64,000 nucleotides of DNA. It comes from Chromobacterium sp. IIBBL 290-4. Its GTDB lineage: Bacteria > Pseudomonadota > Gammaproteobacteria > Burkholderiales > Chromobacteriaceae. This document shows positions 55,852 to 64,000 of the stretch, one piece after another. How positions within the stretch are numbered: position 1 is the stretch's first letter; each line of letters opens with the position of its first letter. Made by a program: the position numbers and the translations under genes. The stretch spans positions 930,001 through 994,000 of the forward strand of contig NZ_CP100128.1 in NCBI RefSeq assembly GCF_024207115.1, written 5' to 3'. A model generated the notes under the pieces. It was not told the origin of the DNA and made no database searches. It saw only the letters and a program-made list of their open reading frames with translations.

Positions 55852-57396
55852 ATGTCTAGCGCGAATCCCGCTGCCGGCGGCGTCCAGCAACCGCTGACCG
55901 GCAATATGCTGTGGCTGGCGGCGCTGGTGCTGGCCGCCGCCAACTTCATGGTGGTGCTGGACACCACCATCGCCAACGTGTCGGTGCCGAATATCGCCGG
56001 CGGCTTGGCGGTGTCGTCCAGCCAGGGCACTTATGTCATCACCTCTTACGCGGTGGCCGAGGCCATCATCGTGCCGCTGACCGGCTGGCTGGCGGCGCGC
56101 GTCGGCACCGTGCGGCTGTTCGTCGGCTCCATGCTGCTGTTCGGCCTGTTCTCCATGCTGTGCGGCCTGGCCGGCTCGCTGGAGATGCTGGTGCTGTTCC
56201 GCGTGCTGCAAGGCCTGGCCGGCGGCCCGCTGATGCCGATGTCGCAGACGCTGCTGCTGCAGATCTTCCCCAAGCAGAAGGCCGGCGCGGCGATAGGCTT
56301 GTGGAGCATGACCACGCTGGTGGCGCCCATCATGGGGCCGATTCTGGGCGGCACGCTGTGCGACCAGGTCAGCTGGCCGTGGATCTTCTACATCAATGTG
56401 CCGATCGCGCTCGGTTGCGGCTTTGTCGGCTGGAAGCTGCTGAAGCGCTATCAAAGCCAAACCGCCAAGCTGCGCATCGATGTCGTCGGCCTGGCGCTGT
56501 TGATGCTGTGGGTGGCTTCGCTGCAGCTGATGCTGGACAAGGGCAAGGAGCTAGACTGGTTCGGCTCGCCGCTCATCGTCGGCCTGGCCATCGCCGCGGT
56601 CATCGGTTTCGCCGCCTTCCTGATCTGGGAGCTGACCGAGGCCCAGCCCATCGTCGACCTCAGGGTGTTCCGCCATCGCGGCTTCTGGGCCAGCGTGCTG
56701 ACCATCTCCCTGGCCTTCGGATCGTTCTTCGGCGCCACCGTGCTGACGCCGCAATGGCTGCAGGGCTATATGGGCTATACCGCCACCCAGGCCGGCTACG
56801 CCACGGCGATGAGCGGCGTGCTGGCGGTGATGGTGGCGCCGATCGCCGCCCAGCTGTCCTCGCGGCTGGACCCGCGCAAGCTGGTGTTCTGCGGCGTGAT
56901 GTGGCTGGGCTGCGTCACCTTGTACCGCAGCTTCTCCACCACCGACATGGGCTTCTGGCAGGTGGCGCTGCCGCTGTTGTTCCAGGGCCTGGGCATGCCC
57001 TTCTTCTTCGTGCCGCTGACCGGCCTGGCGCTGGCCAGCGTGGAGCCGGCGGAAGTGGCGTCCGCGGCGGGCCTGATGAGCTTCATGCGCACGCTGTCCG
57101 GCGCCTTCGCCACCTCGCTGGTCACCACCGCCTGGGACGACAAGGCCAATTACAACCATGCCGAACTGGTCGGCATGGTGGACGGCGGCGGCGACGCGCT
57201 GCGCGCGCTGACCGGCGGCGGCCTGTCCGACAGCGCCGCCTGGGGCACCATAGAACAGATGCTGCAGACGCAAAGCATCATGTTGTCCACCAATCAGATC
57301 TTCTGGCTGGCGGGGCTGTCCTTCATCGTCGCCGCCTGCGCCATCTGGCTGGCGCCCAGGCCCAGCCGCGTGGCCGACACCAGCCAGGCCCATTGA
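55852..57396 (+). CDS. EmrB-type DHA2 multidrug transporter (second system)
   Basis: This is a 514-residue, 14-TM MFS exporter. Signature NFMVVLDTTIANVSVPNIAGGLAV in helix 1, GWLAARVGTVRLF (motif A) and GPILGGTLCDQVSWPWIFYINVPIALG. It pairs with the upstream adaptor and outer-membrane protein as a complete tripartite pump. Substrates are unknown; related systems export hydrophobic acids and uncouplers. A terminator follows. Confidence 0.94.
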   Translation: MSSANPAAGGVQQPLTGNMLWLAALVLAAANFMVVLDTTIANVSVPNIAGGLAVSSSQGTYVITSYAVAEAIIVPLTGWLAARVGTVRLFVGSMLLFGLFSMLCGLAGSLEMLVLFRVLQGLAGGPLMPMSQTLLLQIFPKQKAGAAIGLWSMTTLVAPIMGPILGGTLCDQVSWPWIFYINVPIALGCGFVGWKLLKRYQSQTAKLRIDVVGLALLMLWVASLQLMLDKGKELDWFGSPLIVGLAIAAVIGFAAFLIWELTEAQPIVDLRVFRHRGFWASVLTISLAFGSFFGATVLTPQWLQGYMGYTATQAGYATAMSGVLAVMVAPIAAQLSSRLDPRKLVFCGVMWLGCVTLYRSFSTTDMGFWQVALPLLFQGLGMPFFFVPLTGLALASVEPAEVASAAGLMSFMRTLSGAFATSLVTTAWDDKANYNHAELVGMVDGGGDALRALTGGGLSDSAAWGTIEQMLQTQSIMLSTNQIFWLAGLSFIVAACAIWLAPRPSRVADTSQAH

Positions 57397-57417
57397 TTTA
57401 CGCGTTGTTTCACCCTT

Positions 57418-57447
57418 GCCCCGCGCCCTTGTGGCCGGGGCTTTTTT
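57418..57447 (+). terminator. terminator of the second efflux operon
   Basis: A GCCCCG / CGGGGC stem with a 12-base loop is followed by six T residues, just after the transporter stop. Confidence 0.85.
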
Positions 57448-57602
57448 ATTTCCGTCCGCGAGGCCTGGATTTACATATAGCCACCATCCTGTAACAGACC
57501 TTTACATGGAATGCGTGGTATCAATATGACAAACAATAATCAATGACGACAACGCCGCGCCTTCACCTGCAATCACTTTGAACAGACAGGATTCCCTTAC
57601 CG

Positions 57603-59282
57603 ATGAAGCACTCGATGACGCGGCTGGCGCTGACGCTGGCCATCGCGCTGGCCGCACAGGCCGCGCAGGCCTCTCCCCCTCTCCCGCTCCGCCATGATTT
57701 CGCCCAAGCCTGCCAAGCCTTATGGGGCGGCGAAAGCGCGCGCAGCCGCTGGGTGAAAGACGACGGCCAAGGCGGCCTCGCCTATGCGCCGCTGAACGGC
57801 AACGGCGATCATGTGATGGACTTCTCAAGCGCCGGCTATATGGGCGGCGGCGTAGCCTTGCCGATCGCGCCGGTGAAAGCGACCGTGCAAGCCAGCGGCA
57901 ACGCGGCCAGCGACCTCGCCAACATCCAGGCCGCCATCGCCAAAGTGGCCGCCCTGCCGGCGGTGAACGGCGTGCGCGGCGCGGTGCTGCTCGCCCCCGG
58001 CACCTTCCTGCTCAGCAGCCCTATCCAGTTGGCCAGCGACGGCGTGGTGCTGCGCGGCAGCGGTTCCGGCGCTGGCGGCACCGTGCTGAAGGCCCAAGGC
58101 GATGGCCACGCGATGCTGAGCCTGGGCGCCAGCGCCGGCAGCCTGACGCCGCAAGGTTCGACCGTCGCCATCAGCGACAGCTATGTGCCCTCCGGCAGCA
58201 GCGTCATCCATGTGGCCAACGCGTCCGGCTTCCAGCCCGGTGACACGGTGATCGTGCGCCGCAAAGCCAGCGCCGAATGGATACATTTCATGGAAATGGA
58301 CCAGCTGTTCCGCGACGGCAAGCCGCAAACCTGGATCAACGCCGGCAATAGCAGCGAATACTGGCTGCGCGCCGTCGCCGCCGTCAGCGGCAATCAGCTG
58401 ACGCTGGACATTCCGTTGTCCGATTCATTCGACAGCGGCTACCTGGGCCCGAACGGCGGCAGCGTGCAGAAATACCAGGCCAGCGGCATCACTAGCCAGA
58501 TCGGCGCCGAGCACTTGGCGCTGGAAGGCTTGCCGCGCGGCAGCGGCGCCGACTACGGCGTGGCCAATCTGGACAATCTGGCCGACGGCTGGCTCAACGA
58601 CATCCAGGCGCATAATTTCACCTCCGGCGTCGTCGTCGGCAAGCAGGCTCGCCGGCTCACGCTGGAGGCCGTGGCGCTCACCCACGATCACAACAATATC
58701 GACTGCAAGGGCGCCAAGGAATTCGAGTTCAGCATCGCCGGCAGCCAGGTACTGGTGGACCGCAGCGCGTCCACCGGCAGCAAGAAATCGTTCTATTACG
58801 CCACTCAGGCCCAGGCCGGCGGTCCCAATGTGCTGCTGAACTTCAGCGGCCGCGCCGAAGCCTGCGGCAATATCGAGCCGCACCAACGCTGGGCCACCGG
58901 CCTGCTGGTGGACAACGCCGACGTCAGCGGCGCCATCGCGCTGGGCAACCGCGGCGCGGACGGCAGCGGCCACGGCTGGAGCATGGGCTGGGGCGTGGTG
59001 TGGAACGCCAAGGCAGACCAACTGGACGTGGCCGCGCCTCCCGGCGCCAGCAACTGGGCCATAGGCAGCAGCGGCGCGCTCAGCCCCGACATGCCGGACG
59101 CGCAAGGCGTGCCGGCGCCGCCGCAGCTGGGCGCGGTGGACTCCGCCAATGTCCGCGTCGGCCCGGACAGCCTGTACCTGATGCAGCTGTGCCAGCGGCT
59201 GGGTCCGCAGGCGGTGAAAAACATCGGCTATGCCGCCTCGCCTAAAACAGCCAACGCGCACCGTCCGCTCCTTAGCCGCTAA
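57603..59282 (+). CDS. secreted right-handed beta-helix (pectate lyase superfamily-like) protein
   Basis: This is a 559-residue exported protein with a Sec signal (LALTLAIALAAQAAQAS, cleavage near 22-24). Residues ~90-170 have the start of a pectate-lyase-3-like fold (DLANIQAAIAKVAALPAVNGVRGAVLLAPGTFLLSSPIQLASDGVVLRGSGSGAGGTVLK). Further turns follow (LNDIQAHNFTSGVVVGKQARRLTLEAVALTHDHNNIDC) and a C-terminal GSGHGWSMGWGVVWNA segment. Catalytic residues cannot be assigned. It may be a polysaccharide lyase/hydrolase or a binding protein. It stands alone with a moderate ribosome-binding site; an ATG four codons inside is an alternative start. Confidence 0.78.
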   Translation: MKHSMTRLALTLAIALAAQAAQASPPLPLRHDFAQACQALWGGESARSRWVKDDGQGGLAYAPLNGNGDHVMDFSSAGYMGGGVALPIAPVKATVQASGNAASDLANIQAAIAKVAALPAVNGVRGAVLLAPGTFLLSSPIQLASDGVVLRGSGSGAGGTVLKAQGDGHAMLSLGASAGSLTPQGSTVAISDSYVPSGSSVIHVANASGFQPGDTVIVRRKASAEWIHFMEMDQLFRDGKPQTWINAGNSSEYWLRAVAAVSGNQLTLDIPLSDSFDSGYLGPNGGSVQKYQASGITSQIGAEHLALEGLPRGSGADYGVANLDNLADGWLNDIQAHNFTSGVVVGKQARRLTLEAVALTHDHNNIDCKGAKEFEFSIAGSQVLVDRSASTGSKKSFYYATQAQAGGPNVLLNFSGRAEACGNIEPHQRWATGLLVDNADVSGAIALGNRGADGSGHGWSMGWGVVWNAKADQLDVAAPPGASNWAIGSSGALSPDMPDAQGVPAPPQLGAVDSANVRVGPDSLYLMQLCQRLGPQAVKNIGYAASPKTANAHRPLLSR

Positions 59283-59283
59283 A

Positions 59284-59325
59284 CCAGAGATGCCCGCTCG
59301 GCGCGCGCCTGCCGGGCATCTCTGG
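59284..59325. terminator. inverted repeat after the beta-helix gene
   Basis: A perfect 13-base arm pair (CCAGAGATGCCCG / CGGGCATCTCTGG) with a 16-base loop directly follows the stop. There is no T-run, so it may act as an mRNA-stabilising hairpin or Rho-dependent end. Confidence 0.45.
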
Positions 59326-59417
59326 CTGCTGTCCAGCTTTCAAGAATCGCACAAGAACATTCCAATCCAATATCATATCCGCTCGCGCCCCCCCCTCACC
59401 CGCACCGCAAAGCCGCC

Positions 59418-60359
59418 ATGCCAGACCACCGCCACTTCGCCACGCCCAGGCTGTACCTGCAACTGATCCTGGTCATGATCATCTGGGGCGGTACCTTCAT
59501 CGCCGGCCGCCAGCTGGCCGGCCACGCGCCGCCCCTGCTGGCCGCCGCGCTGCGCTTCGCCGTCGCCAGCCTGTGCCTGCTGGGCTTTCTCGCCCTCAGC
59601 CGCACGCCGCTGACCCGCCCCACGCCCCGGCAAGCGTTGCGGCTGCTATTGCTGGGGCTGTGCGGCATCTTCGGCTACAACCTGTGCTTTTTCTACGGCC
59701 TGCAGCATGTCAGCGCCTCCCGCGCGTCCTTGATCGTGGCGCTCAATCCCGCCGCCATCGCGCTGGCCTCGCGGCTGTTTCTGGGCGAACGGCTGCCGGC
59801 GGGCAAGCTCGCCGGCGTGGCCTTGAGCCTGGCCGGCGCGGCCTTGGTCATTCTGGGCCGCGACGCTAGCGCTTTGGGCGGCGCCAAGGACTGGAGCGGC
59901 GATCTGCTGATTCTGGGCTGCGTCGCCAGCTGGGCGGCCTACAGCGTCGCCTCGCGCGGCTTGTCGCAAACGCTGGGCCCGCTGCAAACCGTCACCTGGT
60001 CCATCCTGTTCGGCACGCTGATGCTGCTGGCCGCCGCCGCGCTGAGCGGCGATCTGTCCCGGCAGGCGCTGGACGCGCTGGGCGGCGCGCAATGGAGCGG
60101 GCTGCTTTATCTGGGCGCGCTTGGCTCGGCGCTGGCCTATATCTGGTACTACGACGGCATCCGCGCGCTCGGGCCGACGCGGACCGGCGTGTTCATCGCG
60201 CTCAATCCGCTAAGCGCCGTGCTGCTGGGCGCGCTGTTGCTGGGAGAAAAGCTGACGCCGCAGATGGGGCTGGGCGGCGCGCTGGCCATCGCCGGCATTC
60301 TGCTGAGCAATCTGGCGCGGGACAAAGCGCCGGCAGCCGCGGCCATTCGCCAAAGCTGA
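59418..60359 (+). CDS. DMT superfamily EamA-family transporter
   Basis: This is a 313-residue protein with ten TM helices in two EamA repeats (LILVMIIWGGTFIAGRQLAGHAPPLLAAALRFAVAS; GDLLILGCVASWAAYSVASRGL). The second repeat ends AFIALNP-like (TGVFIALNPLSAVLLGALLLGEKLTPQMGLGGALAIAGILL). It is an exporter of unknown metabolites, often amino acids or purines. It stands alone, 67 bases before the S4-domain gene. Confidence 0.9.
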   Translation: MPDHRHFATPRLYLQLILVMIIWGGTFIAGRQLAGHAPPLLAAALRFAVASLCLLGFLALSRTPLTRPTPRQALRLLLLGLCGIFGYNLCFFYGLQHVSASRASLIVALNPAAIALASRLFLGERLPAGKLAGVALSLAGAALVILGRDASALGGAKDWSGDLLILGCVASWAAYSVASRGLSQTLGPLQTVTWSILFGTLMLLAAAALSGDLSRQALDALGGAQWSGLLYLGALGSALAYIWYYDGIRALGPTRTGVFIALNPLSAVLLGALLLGEKLTPQMGLGGALAIAGILLSNLARDKAPAAAAIRQS

Positions 60360-60426
60360 TCGTTGCCGGTTTGTCAGCGCCGCGCGGGGAGGCGATAATC
60401 GCCGCCCGATGTTGAAGGACGCAATC

Positions 60427-61128
60427 ATGGATGAAACGAGCGTGCGCCTGTCCAAGCGCATGGTGGAACTGGGCTTGTGCTCGCGCCGCGAGGCCGATGC
60501 CTGCATTGAGCAGGGTTTGGTGAAAGTGGACGGCAAAGTGGTCAATACGCTGGGCGCGCGCGTGCGGCCGGAACAGGAAATCACGCTGGCCGGCACGCCG
60601 CAGGCGCTGGCGACCTTGCCGGTGACCTTGCTGCTGAACCGCCCGGCCGAAGACGACACCCCGCCGGCGCAACTGCTGGGGCCGGACAGCCGCTCGCCGC
60701 AGGACGCGTCGGAGCAAGTCTGGCTGGCGCGCCACCGCCAGCAGCTGACCGCCATCGGCGCGGTTGACGAGTGGTGCCATGGCCTGGTGGTGCTGACCCA
60801 GGATAAAAAGCTGCCGCGCCATCTGGCCGAATGCGAGATGGAGTTCCTGCTGCAAGTGGCGCGCGCGCCCGCCGCCGACGACCTGAAAGCGCGCGTCGCC
60901 GCCATCCGCCTGGACGGCAAGCCCTTGCGCCAGTGCAAGATCAGCCGCCAGAGCGACCAGCAGTTGCGCTGCGTCGTCTACTCGCCGCGCGCCGGCTTCT
61001 TCGATGAAATCGGCCGCCAGCTCGGCGTCCAGCTGCAGGGCGCGCGCTGCATCCGCATCGGCCGGCTGGCGCTGTCCGGGCTGCAGCCGGGCGAATGGCG
61101 CTATCTGCAAGCCTTCGAGCGCTTCTGA
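60427..61128 (+). CDS. S4-domain protein of the RsuA/RluF pseudouridine-synthase family with degenerate active site
   Basis: This is a 233-residue protein. Residues 5-55 are an S4 RNA-binding domain (RLSKRMVELGLCSRREADACIEQGLVKVDGKVVNTLG). The remainder follows the course of RluF/RsuA but is altered: GRLD becomes G111-A-V-D114, keeping the candidate catalytic Asp but losing the Arg. The KxY motif is EMEFLLQV and the RQVRRM motif is absent (GFFDEIGRQLGV). It may therefore be a weak or inactive rRNA-binding paralogue. The ATG has GAAGGA 7 bases before it; an ATG 18 bases upstream does not. Its stop is next to that of the convergent sigma factor. Confidence 0.85.
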   Translation: MDETSVRLSKRMVELGLCSRREADACIEQGLVKVDGKVVNTLGARVRPEQEITLAGTPQALATLPVTLLLNRPAEDDTPPAQLLGPDSRSPQDASEQVWLARHRQQLTAIGAVDEWCHGLVVLTQDKKLPRHLAECEMEFLLQVARAPAADDLKARVAAIRLDGKPLRQCKISRQSDQQLRCVVYSPRAGFFDEIGRQLGVQLQGARCIRIGRLALSGLQPGEWRYLQAFERF

Positions 61129-62004
61129 TCACGCGCTTCCGGACAAGTGGGCCAGCTTGTCCGGATTGCGCATCGCATACAGCGCGATGATCCGGCCGGC
61201 CGCGTCGCACTCCAGCGACAGCGCCATTTCCAGCCGCCCATCCCGCCAGGCCAGCGCGCCGGGCATGCCGTTCAGCCATTGCGGCGTCAAACGGAAACCT
61301 TCCGCGCGCCAGCGCCTCCAGATGCCCAATAGCAATCTGGCCACCGCCAGCCTGCCGGACAGCGGCGCGGGCAGCGCGCGGGCCTTGCCGCCGCCATCCG
61401 CCATATACAGCGCGTCCTCAGCCAGCAACTGCGACAGCTCCGCCGCGTCGCCGCTCTCCAGCGCCCCGACAAAAGCCCGGAACAGGCCCTCCGGATCGGC
61501 AGGCGGACGCGTGGCTGCGGCCGGCTCTTCCGCCAGCTTCCGCTTGGCCCGGCTGGCCAGCTGGCGGCACGCTTCGGGACGGCGCTGCAAAACCCGGCCG
61601 ATTTCCGGGTATTCCAGCTCGAACACCTCGCGCAGCAGAAAAGCCGCCCGCTCCAGCGGCCCCAAACGCTGCAGCGCCAACAGCCAGCCGTAGGACACCC
61701 GCTGCGCGCGCTCGACCAGACCTTCCGGCCCGACGCACGCGTCGTCCGCCGCCAGCGGCTCCGGCAGGCAAACGCCGACATATTGCTCGCGCCGGCTGCG
61801 CGCCGACTTCAGCCGGTCCAGGCACAGATGGGTGGTCAGCCGCGTCAGATAAGCCTCCGGCGTGTCCAGATCCTCCAGAACGCAGCCGCTCCAGCGCAGC
61901 CAGGCGTCCTGCACCGCGTCTTGCGCGTCGGCGCGCGAGCCCAGCATCCGGTAAGCCAGCGCCAGCAAACGGGAACGCTGCCGCAGGAAAATCGGCAAAT
62001 GCAT
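61129..62004 (-). CDS. ECF41-type (SigJ-like) RNA polymerase sigma factor
   Basis: This is a 291-residue sigma factor. Region 2 is RLLALAYRMLGSRADAQDAVQDAWLRW and region 4 LGPLERAAFLLREVFELEYPEIGRVLQRRPEACRQLASRAKRKL. A ~110-residue C-terminal SnoaL-like domain follows (FRAFVGALESGDAAELSQLLAEDALYMADGGGK). That domain is the regulatory hallmark of ECF41. No anti-sigma gene is nearby, as usual for this group. The ATG at 62004 has GGAGG just before it; a GTG at 62022 is less likely. It is divergent from an FAD oxidoreductase, the typical ECF41 neighbour and target. Confidence 0.9.
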   Translation of the reverse strand: MHLPIFLRQRSRLLALAYRMLGSRADAQDAVQDAWLRWSGCVLEDLDTPEAYLTRLTTHLCLDRLKSARSRREQYVGVCLPEPLAADDACVGPEGLVERAQRVSYGWLLALQRLGPLERAAFLLREVFELEYPEIGRVLQRRPEACRQLASRAKRKLAEEPAAATRPPADPEGLFRAFVGALESGDAAELSQLLAEDALYMADGGGKARALPAPLSGRLAVARLLLGIWRRWRAEGFRLTPQWLNGMPGALAWRDGRLEMALSLECDAAGRIIALYAMRNPDKLAHLSGSA

Positions 62005-62029
62005 GCCGCCCTCCGATTTCACACTCTGA

Positions 62030-62056
62030 TGTCACAATGATACGGCCTATCTCGTC
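62030..62056 (+). promoter_or_regulatory. ECF41-type promoter of the FAD oxidoreductase gene
   Basis: TGTCACA (-35) and CGTC (-10) are separated by exactly 16 bases, matching the published ECF41 consensus TGTCACA-N16-CGTC. It lies 36 bases before the oxidoreductase start and points toward it. Confidence 0.85.
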
Positions 62057-62091
62057 ATCCCCGCTCATATGACAAATCAAAGGAGCTGCAG

Positions 62092-63297
62092 ATGACGACC
62101 CGCAAACCGCGCATTCTGATTTTGGGCGGCGGCTACGCCGGCCTGCACCTGGCGCGCCGTCTGGCCCATCCCGCCATGCCTGCCGCCGATATCACGCTGA
62201 TCGACGCCAACGACAGCTGGCGCGAACGCATCCGCCTGCATCAATTGGCCGCCGGCCAAGCCTTGCCGGCATTTGCCTATCCCAGCATGCTGGCGTCGCT
62301 GGGCGTGGCCTTCGTCCAGGGACGGGTCGAAGCCATCGAGGCCGAGGAGAAACGTGTCTGGATACAGGCGCCGCAAGGCGGGACGCGATGGCTGGAATAC
62401 GACTACCTGGCCTTGGCGCTGGGCAGCCGCATCCGCCGGCCCGCCGCGCTCGATGGCCTGCTGGCGCTGGATCATCCCGGCCACGCCCAAACCATCCATG
62501 AGCAGTTGGCAGCGCGGCCGCGCGCGCGGGTGCTGATCGCCGGCGGCGGCCTGTCCGGCCTGGAAACCGCCTTCGAATTGGCAGATGCCTGGCCGCAGGC
62601 CGCGATTACGCTGGCCGATGCCGGCCAGCTCACGCCATCGCGCCTGCCCGGCGGCTTTCACCGCAAGGCGGCGGATTATCTGGCGCACGCCGCGGCGCAA
62701 CGCGGCATCCGCTGGCTGAGCGGAGCGGAGGTGATCGCCGCCGAAGCCGGCCATGCCACCCTGAAGGGCGGCGTTACGCTGGATTTCGATGTCGGCGCGC
62801 TGGCCGCCGGCTTCGCCGCCTCGCCCTTGATCGCGGCCGCGGGGCTGGCTTGCGACGCGCGCGGCCAAGCCCTGACCGCGCCCGACCTCAGCCTGCCGCA
62901 GTGGCCGGAAATCGTGGCGCTGGGCGACAACGCCGCCATGGCGACGCCGGATGGCGGCCCCTGCCGGATGAGCTGCGCGACAGCCCTTCCCGCCGCCATC
63001 GGCGCGGCGAACACCCTGCGCGCCCGCATGACCGGTCAAGCCGCCGCGGCTTTTCATTTTCAATACGTGTTCCGCTGCGTCAGTCTGGGGCGCGGCGACG
63101 GCCTGATTCAGTTTGTGGATAGCCGCGATGCGCCGACCCGGCAAATCTGGACCGGCGCCAAGGCGGCGGCCTGGAAGGAGTTCATCTGCCGCCGCACGCT
63201 GGCGACGCTGGGCTTGATCGACGCGCCGCAACCGCCGCATCTGCCGCCCTTGGCGATTCTGCCCAGATTGCAAAGGATGCAGCGCGCCTTCGCGTAG
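62092..63297 (+). CDS. FAD-dependent pyridine nucleotide-disulphide-type oxidoreductase (NDH-2-like)
   Basis: This is a 401-residue flavoprotein. The FAD-binding start ILILGGGYAGLHLARRL and the NAD-binding GGGLSGLETAFELAD are the two Rossmann GxGxxG sites; LALGDNAAM is the second FAD motif. The layout resembles type II NADH dehydrogenases (Ndh), though the C-terminal membrane anchor is not clear and no redox Cys pair is seen. ECF41 sigma factors commonly control such oxidoreductases, which supports a role in redox stress. AAAGGAG precedes the ATG. Confidence 0.9.
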   Translation: MTTRKPRILILGGGYAGLHLARRLAHPAMPAADITLIDANDSWRERIRLHQLAAGQALPAFAYPSMLASLGVAFVQGRVEAIEAEEKRVWIQAPQGGTRWLEYDYLALALGSRIRRPAALDGLLALDHPGHAQTIHEQLAARPRARVLIAGGGLSGLETAFELADAWPQAAITLADAGQLTPSRLPGGFHRKAADYLAHAAAQRGIRWLSGAEVIAAEAGHATLKGGVTLDFDVGALAAGFAASPLIAAAGLACDARGQALTAPDLSLPQWPEIVALGDNAAMATPDGGPCRMSCATALPAAIGAANTLRARMTGQAAAAFHFQYVFRCVSLGRGDGLIQFVDSRDAPTRQIWTGAKAAAWKEFICRRTLATLGLIDAPQPPHLPPLAILPRLQRMQRAFA

Positions 63298-63416
63298 CCG
63301 TCTGAGCGCGATGCCGGGCGGGATACCACAACGGGATATAAAATAAAAATTTATCGGAACTCAGATTTTAATATCCTGTCTTTATTGCATTACAAACATA
63401 ACAAGAGATCTCGCTC

Positions 63417-64000
63417 ATGCCCCACGACACCCCCTTGATCACCACCATTGTCGGCGGCCTGGTGTTCGCCTTCGCCTTCGGCGCCTTGGCGCTGCGCCTG
63501 AGGCTGCCGCCGCTGGTGGGCTATCTATGCGCCGGCATCCTGGTCGGCCCGTTCACGCCGGGCTTCCAGGCCGACACCGCGCTGGCGCCGGAACTGGCGG
63601 AGCTGGGGGTGATCCTGCTGATGTTCGGCGTCGGCCAGCATTTCTCGATCAAGGACCTGATGAAGGTGAAAGCCATCGCCGTGCCGGGGGCGCTGGCGCA
63701 GATCGCGGTGGCGACCGCGCTGGGCATGGGCTTGTCGCATTTCCTGGGCTGGCCGCCGGGCGAGGGGCTGGTGTTCGGCCTGGCGCTGTCGGTGGCCAGC
63801 ACCGTGGTGCTGTTGCGCGCGCTGGAGGAGCACGGCTGGCTGGAAAGCGAAGACGGCAAGGTGGCGGTGGGCTGGCTGGTGGTGGAGGACCTGGTGATGG
63901 TGATCACCCTGGTGCTGCTGCCCGCCTTCGCCGGCGCGCTGGGCGGCGGCCAGGCCGCGCCGACCTGGAGCCAGCTGGGCTGGACGCTGGCGCTGACCGT
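63417..64000 (+). CDS. ybaL: YbaL/Kef-type monovalent cation:proton antiporter, 5' part (runs off the window edge)
   Basis: This is the first ~194 residues of a CPA2 antiporter. It begins MPHDTPLITTIVGGLVFAFAFGALALRLRLPPLVGYLCAGILVGPFTPGF, then ELAELGVILLMFGVGQHFSIKDLMKVK and AVGWLVVEDLVMVITLVLLP (conserved ED of CPA2). The N-terminus and ALRLRLPPLVGYLCAGI pattern match E. coli YbaL, whose full length is about 560 residues with a C-terminal TrkA-N domain that would lie beyond the edge. The ribosome-binding site is weak (GAGATC). AT-rich upstream sequence is a likely promoter. Confidence 0.92.
   Translation, partial: MPHDTPLITTIVGGLVFAFAFGALALRLRLPPLVGYLCAGILVGPFTPGFQADTALAPELAELGVILLMFGVGQHFSIKDLMKVKAIAVPGALAQIAVATALGMGLSHFLGWPPGEGLVFGLALSVASTVVLLRALEEHGWLESEDGKVAVGWLVVEDLVMVITLVLLPAFAGALGGGQAAPTWSQLGWTLALT

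Overview
The window looks like a chromosomal segment of a high-GC betaproteobacterium of the order Neisseriales, most likely Chromobacterium or a close relative. The reasons are uniformly GC-rich, housekeeping-type coding, the polA / DUF2782 / thrB neighbourhood, and an EmrR-EmrCAB-type efflux locus of the kind described in C. violaceum. No species call can be proved from the sequence alone. I see no rRNA operon, no CRISPR array, no prophage and no complete insertion sequence. The only tRNA is tRNA-Tyr(GTA).

Layout. 0-3 kb: polA (partial, minus) divergent from a LOG-family gene, then DUF2782 and thrB. 3.2-9.9 kb: a four-gene surface-polysaccharide export locus (GfcA/YjbE-like peptide, a YjbH-type outer-membrane protein fused to a PAP2 phosphatase domain, a Wza/KpsD-type SLBB export protein, a Wzz/GNVR chain-length protein) with no glycosyltransferase beside it. 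10-16.6 kb: a Bcr/CflA exporter, arsC and the emrR-emrC-emrA-emrB pump locus. 16.6-20 kb: a divergent YeiE/YeiH pair and a membrane-protein gene broken by an in-frame TAG. 20.3-25.8 kb: ybdD-cstA (pyruvate/peptide uptake), an RstA/RstB-type two-component system and an alpha/beta hydrolase with Cys in the nucleophile position. 25.9-35.4 kb: hemF, then the L-Ara4N lipid A modification genes (arnT, an ArnE/F-like subunit, arnB, arnC, arnA as two separate genes, arnD). These are interrupted by an AT-rich DUF4145 gene and bordered by short palindromic repeats. 35.6-39.8 kb: yejK, a LysR regulator divergent from the glutathione-dependent formaldehyde pathway (frmA-fghA), and tRNA-Tyr. 39.8-49.7 kb: a LysR-rich stretch with several MFS exporters, a GST and an NAD(P)-binding oxidoreductase. 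49.7-53.1 kb: a chemoreceptor, a DinB-like protein and a TetR regulator. 53.2-57.4 kb: a second Emr-type tripartite pump under TetR-type operators. 57.6-64 kb: a secreted beta-helix protein, a DMT exporter, a degenerate S4/pseudouridine-synthase protein, an ECF41-type sigma factor divergent from its probable target (an FAD oxidoreductase behind a textbook ECF41 promoter), and the 5' part of a YbaL/Kef-type antiporter.

How it fits together. The window is dominated by envelope and detoxification functions: polysaccharide export, lipid A cationic modification, two EmrAB-type pumps with their own outer-membrane channels, at least four further MFS/DMT exporters, arsenate, formaldehyde and sulfite-type stress genes. 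Each has a local regulator, and several regulators have clear palindromic operator candidates. The most unusual items are the YjbH-PAP2 fusion in an export-only polysaccharide locus, the foreign-looking DUF4145 gene inside the arn cluster with surrounding palindromic repeats, the TAG-interrupted gene, the S4 protein with altered catalytic motifs, and the exact ECF41 promoter match.
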